From assembly GCA_034661035.1 (NCBI GenBank), contig JAYEKM010000003.1, positions 1 through 51,952 of the forward strand: a stretch of 51,952 nucleotides of DNA, written 5' to 3'. Under the pieces are notes generated by a model that was given only the letters and a program-made list of their open reading frames with translations, was not told the DNA's origin and ran no database searches. The stretch is from JAGYLJ01 sp034661035. GTDB lineage: Bacteria > Patescibacteriota > Minisyncoccia > Phycocordibacterales > UBA12079. Positions within the stretch are counted from its first letter, which is position 1; each line of letters starts with the position of its first letter. Positions 49,126-51,952 of this stretch are shown here, piece by piece. Made by a program: the position numbers and the translations under genes.

Positions 49126-51348
49126 TTATTTTACTAACTTGTGGGGATTATGGTTAGGACAAGATTTGTCACTACACCTTTCCGGAATAGTTTTCGTTCC
49201 TTCCATCATGAGAGCTCCGCAGATTTGACCACCTTTTTCATCACGAATATAATCACAAACTTTGCCAGTTGGTTTAGCTTTAATAGCATTTTTGCATTTA
49301 GGATAATCAGAACAACTATAAAAAACACCAAAACGACCATTTCTCTCCATCATTTCTCCTTTTCCGCACATAGGGCATTCTACCCCTGTCATTTTCTTTT
49401 TCTTCTCCTCCTCATCTTCTTTAATAAATTTACATTTTGGATAATTAGAGCAGGAGACAAATTTTCCAAACCGTCCTTCTCGGATAACTAATTTACCGTC
49501 TTTACAGTCAGGACATTTTTCACCTGTTTCCTTAGGTCCTTCTATCTCAACCCCCTCAAGAGTAAGAGCTCCATCACAATCTGGGAATTTTTCACAACTT
49601 ATAAATTTACCTATTTTTCCTAATTTGTAAACCATTTTACCCTTACATTTTGGACATTTGTATTTATTTTCAGCAGGGCCAAGGTTAGAAATCTTTTCAA
49701 TACTCTCTTTATCTTTGATGGCTTTTGTAAATGGTGTATAAAATTTACTTAATAACTTTTCATAAGTATTTTTACCTTCAGCAATGTCATCTAAATTATT
49801 TTCCATTGTGGCAGTAAAATCATCGCTAATATAATTATCAAAATGATTTTCTAAAAATGAACTAACCACATCACCTGTATCTGTTGGGTGAAGAGCTTTA
49901 TTAATTTTTTCTACATAACCTCTGTCATAGAGAGTTCTTGTGATAGTAGCATAGGTACTTGGGCGACCGAGACCTCTTTTTTCTAATTCTTTAATTAAGC
50001 TAGCTTCTGAATAACGTGCTGGGGGTTGAGTTTCTTTAGCCTCTGTATTGATTTCAAGCAAATCTAAAATATCATCAGCTTTAACTTCAGGTAATTCTAC
50101 ATCATCGCTTTTGGCAATAGGGTCAGCTTTTAACCAACCGTCAAAAAGTAATCGTGAACCATTGATGGAAAAAAAAGGAAAATCTTTATCGTCGGCTTTA
50201 GTTCTTTTTCCAATCCGAACAATTATTTTTGTTTTCAATAACTTAGCATCACTCATTTGGGAAGCTAAGGTTCTACTGTGAATAAGTTGATAGAGTCGTT
50301 GTTGCTCTTTGTTTGTACCTGCTGACATAATAGCAAGGTTACTGGGGCGGATAGCTTCGTGAGCTTCTTGAGCATTTTTACTTCGCCCTTTAAATTTTCG
50401 CGGACTTAGATATTCTTTCCCATATTCTTTTTCAATAACAGTCCAAGCTTGTTTTTCGGCATTAGTGCTTAGATTAACACTATCGGTTCTCATATAAGTA
50501 ATTAAACCTGCTTCATAAAGTCTTTGAGCATGCATCATGGTTTGACTAGGAGAAAAACCTAACCGTGAGCTGGCAGTTTGCTGGAGAGTGGAAGTGATAA
50601 AGGGAGCTCGGGCTGATCTTTTAGTTTCAGTTTCTTTTACTTCGGAAACTTTCCAATCCTCTTTTTTACCAGTAGTCAATATTTTTTCAACCCTCTCTTT
50701 ATTTTTTGGTTCTTCTGAACAAGTTAGAGAAAACATTTCTCCTACTTTTGTTTTGACATTAGCCGTAATAACCCAAAAATCTTCTGGGATGAAGGCGCGA
50801 ATAAGTCGCTCTCTTTCCATTAGAATACGAAGGGCAGGGGACTGTACTCGTCCAGCAGAAAGTCCATATCTTAACTTTTTCCATATCAGACCACTTAGAC
50901 CATAACCGAAGAGTCGGTCTAAAATTCTTCGTGCTTCTTGGGCTTTTCTTAGATTTTGGTCAATATCTCTTGGATTGAGGATAGCTTTCTGAACAGCTTC
51001 TTTAGTGATTTCATTAAAAACTACTCTTTGGGCATTAGGTAATTTTAAAACTTCAGCAATATGCCAAGCAATAGCTTCTCCTTCGCGGTCGGGGTCCATT
51101 GCTAGTAGGACTTCGTCGGCTTTTTTTGCTCCACTTTTTAAATCAGCGATAACTTTTTCTTTACCAACGATGGTTTCGTAATTTGGTTTAAAATTATTTT
51201 CAATTTCTACAGCATTAGCTTTTTTTGAATTTGATTTTGGGATATCACGAATATGACCAACAGATGCTTTGACTGTATAGTCTTTACCTAAATATTTTGA
51301 AATTGTTTTTGATTTTGCCGGAGACTCGACAATTAGTAATTTAGTCAT
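49126..51348 (-). CDS. topA: DNA topoisomerase I
   Basis: A type IA topoisomerase that relaxes negative supercoils. The 740-residue protein begins with TOPRIM (MTKLLIVESPAKSKTI, AMDPDREGEAIAWH with the metal-binding Asp-x-Asp-x-Glu), then the DNA gate; the catalytic Tyr is in AGLITYMRTDSVNLS near residue 288. The C-terminal part has zinc-finger repeats of CPxCKGKM, CPDCKDGKL and CPMCGKGEM type, each with a second pair (CEKFPDC, CSNYPKC, CSDYPKC), and a last Cys set near CSDKSCPNH. Length is slightly shorter than E. coli TopA. On the plus strand a convergent terminator follows. Confidence 0.96.
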   Translation of the reverse strand: MTKLLIVESPAKSKTISKYLGKDYTVKASVGHIRDIPKSNSKKANAVEIENNFKPNYETIVGKEKVIADLKSGAKKADEVLLAMDPDREGEAIAWHIAEVLKLPNAQRVVFNEITKEAVQKAILNPRDIDQNLRKAQEARRILDRLFGYGLSGLIWKKLRYGLSAGRVQSPALRILMERERLIRAFIPEDFWVITANVKTKVGEMFSLTCSEEPKNKERVEKILTTGKKEDWKVSEVKETETKRSARAPFITSTLQQTASSRLGFSPSQTMMHAQRLYEAGLITYMRTDSVNLSTNAEKQAWTVIEKEYGKEYLSPRKFKGRSKNAQEAHEAIRPSNLAIMSAGTNKEQQRLYQLIHSRTLASQMSDAKLLKTKIIVRIGKRTKADDKDFPFFSINGSRLLFDGWLKADPIAKSDDVELPEVKADDILDLLEINTEAKETQPPARYSEASLIKELEKRGLGRPSTYATITRTLYDRGYVEKINKALHPTDTGDVVSSFLENHFDNYISDDFTATMENNLDDIAEGKNTYEKLLSKFYTPFTKAIKDKESIEKISNLGPAENKYKCPKCKGKMVYKLGKIGKFISCEKFPDCDGALTLEGVEIEGPKETGEKCPDCKDGKLVIREGRFGKFVSCSNYPKCKFIKEDEEEKKKKMTGVECPMCGKGEMMERNGRFGVFYSCSDYPKCKNAIKAKPTGKVCDYIRDEKGGQICGALMMEGTKTIPERCSDKSCPNHNPHKLVK

Positions 51349-51492
51349 CAGTTTTTAACTGTACAATATGTATTTAAATTATGCAAATTTTATTTGGAAC
51401 AGATTTATTTAACAAATAATTTATCCCCAAACCCACCTCCTCTAAAACGATATTTAAGCTATAATAATATAGTTAAGTCTGTCAAAAAACAG

Positions 51493-51657
51493 CCCTGTTA
51501 ACTAATAAACTGTGAACAGGGTAAACCCTGTTAACTAATAAACTGTGAACAGGGTAAACCCTGTTAACTAGTAACCTGTGAACAGGGTAAACCCTGTTAA
51601 CTAGTAACCTGTGAACAGGGTAAACCCTGTTAACTAAACAAAGGTAAACAGGGTAAA
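51493..51657. repeat. Array of five 33-bp units with internal hairpins
   Basis: Five contiguous units start at 51493, 51526, 51559, 51592 and 51625. Each begins CCCTGTTAAC and ends AACAGGGTAAA, so each can form a hairpin, CCCTGTT/AACAGGG, with a variable loop; the last unit is diverged. No spacers, so this is not a CRISPR array. The motif is shared with the mreB and tyrS leaders. The rest of 51349-51780 holds a 6-bp hairpin (ACCATC/GATGGT, near 51687) and no gene. Confidence 0.85.
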
Positions 51658-51780
51658 GCAAATTTAACTATATAAAACCCTAAACCATCAAAGATGGTCA
51701 GGTAAAGCAAAAATAAATCCCATTAGAGCTAACAGAAATTTTCAATTTCTTACCTCTAACAGGACAAGCAAACTAAAACA

Positions 51781-51952
51781 ATGAAAATTAATCTAATTAA
51801 AACTAAATTAATAACCATCATTGTGTTAACAATGATGGTTATTACAGCAACCTGTCTGCCGTCAGACACCACCAACGCAGCCTTCACAGAACCCACCACA
51901 GCACCCTCAGCCTCAGACCAAGACTTCACCCAAAACATCCTAGGCGCTAACA
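51781..51952 (+). CDS. Fibre-type surface protein, N-terminus, 3' truncated by window edge
   Basis: The frame from ATG 51781 is open to the window end. It starts with a basic n-region and hydrophobic core typical of a signal peptide (KTKLITIIVLTMMVITATCL), then LPSDTTNAAFTEPTT and SASDQDFTQNILGA. The AFTEPT and DQDFxQNILGA segments are, as I recall them, typical N-termini of the large GNVGIGTT-repeat fibre proteins of Patescibacteria, so this is probably a paralogue of the gene at 1-1921. The Cys near residue 25 could be a lipobox (TATC), but a REP-like hairpin (51853-51868) encodes it. Codons are C-rich after the signal, unlike neighbours. Confidence 0.65.
   Translation, partial: MKINLIKTKLITIIVLTMMVITATCLPSDTTNAAFTEPTTAPSASDQDFTQNILGAN
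51853..51868. repeat. REP-like hairpin in the signal-peptide end of the fibre gene
   Basis: TGTCTG-CCGT-CAGACA, perfect arms; resembles the CCTGCC-family core at 2004-2023 with one change at its centre. It encodes the Cys-Leu-Pro-Ser-Asp stretch. Confidence 0.5.

Noticed and set aside
51493..51657. CRISPR array
   Set aside because: Units are contiguous without unique spacers, each unit is a hairpin, and no cas genes are nearby.
1..51952. tRNA, tmRNA, RNase P or SRP RNA genes
   Set aside because: None of the conserved cores (for example a GTTCGAATCC T-arm or a GAGGAAAGTCCGG RNase P stretch) could be found by eye.

Overview
The window is AT-rich and gene-dense. It looks like a member of the Candidate Phyla Radiation (Patescibacteria), most likely a parcubacterium (Paceibacteria). 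The grounds are compact housekeeping genes, short versions of familiar enzymes (a ProRS without the editing insert, a small MreD), fibre-like surface proteins with repeated GNVGIGTT motifs, a PaaX/Cas2-like protein, and many housekeeping genes whose -10 box ends about 6-8 nt before the start codon (predicted leaderless mRNAs). TGA is used as a stop, so the standard bacterial code fits. Taxonomy is inferred from gene content; no 16S gene is present.

Layout. 1-1921: 3' end of a repeat-built surface fibre gene. 2039-4290: rpe and a transketolase N-terminal subunit gene whose last codons are overwritten by a REP-type hairpin, followed by a REP-associated tyrosine transposase (RAYT). 4395-9385: mnmA, an ATP-cone nuclease, frr, rseP, proS. 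9411-13342: a structured leader, then mreB-mreC-mreD-mrdA (elongasome). 13343-14400: a disturbed locus with a thrS 3' remnant, a 15-bp tandem repeat, and a PaaX/Cas2-like gene bracketed by two inverted copies of one palindrome. 14445-15018: a secreted-protein cassette. 15066-17486: greA, lysS, rpsP. 17546-27940: rpoB, rpoC, dnaG, rpoD. 27956-29384: an outer-membrane-porin-like gene, unexpected in this lineage. 29515-33149: a membrane protein, a Cas4-like/DEDD nuclease fusion, a small cassette bounded by 19-bp direct repeats, and a Sua5-type gene. 33251-36007 (minus): DsbA-like protein, DEDD exonuclease, hisS. 36413-40829: tyrS, a small ORF, trpS, a Phd-RelE toxin-antitoxin pair, aspS. 40917-42658: two small membrane proteins and an MFS transporter. 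42659-44030: repeats, a duplicated 3' piece of the RNase J gene, and a ParD-RelE-type pair. 44031-48097 (minus): RNase J, OppA-like protein, SecG. 48280-49120: an operon of three small membrane proteins. 49126-51348 (minus): topA. 51493-51952: a five-unit 33-bp repeat array and the 5' end of a second fibre-type surface gene.

Two gene-expression styles coexist. Housekeeping genes mostly have a -10 box just upstream of the start codon or are translationally coupled by overlap. A minority of short secreted or membrane genes (14557, 28104, 32323 minus, 40917, 41263, 48280, 48572, 48827) carry strong AGGAGG-type ribosome binding sites and usually end in strong intrinsic terminators, as if they were imported expression cassettes.

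The most unusual features are the Cas2-like gene between inverted palindromes, the RAYT with REP hairpins spread through the window and into coding ends, the toxin-antitoxin pair beside a duplicated RNase J 3' end, the porin-like gene, and several families of intergenic inverted repeats. All functions are read from sequence motifs by eye; no database search was run.
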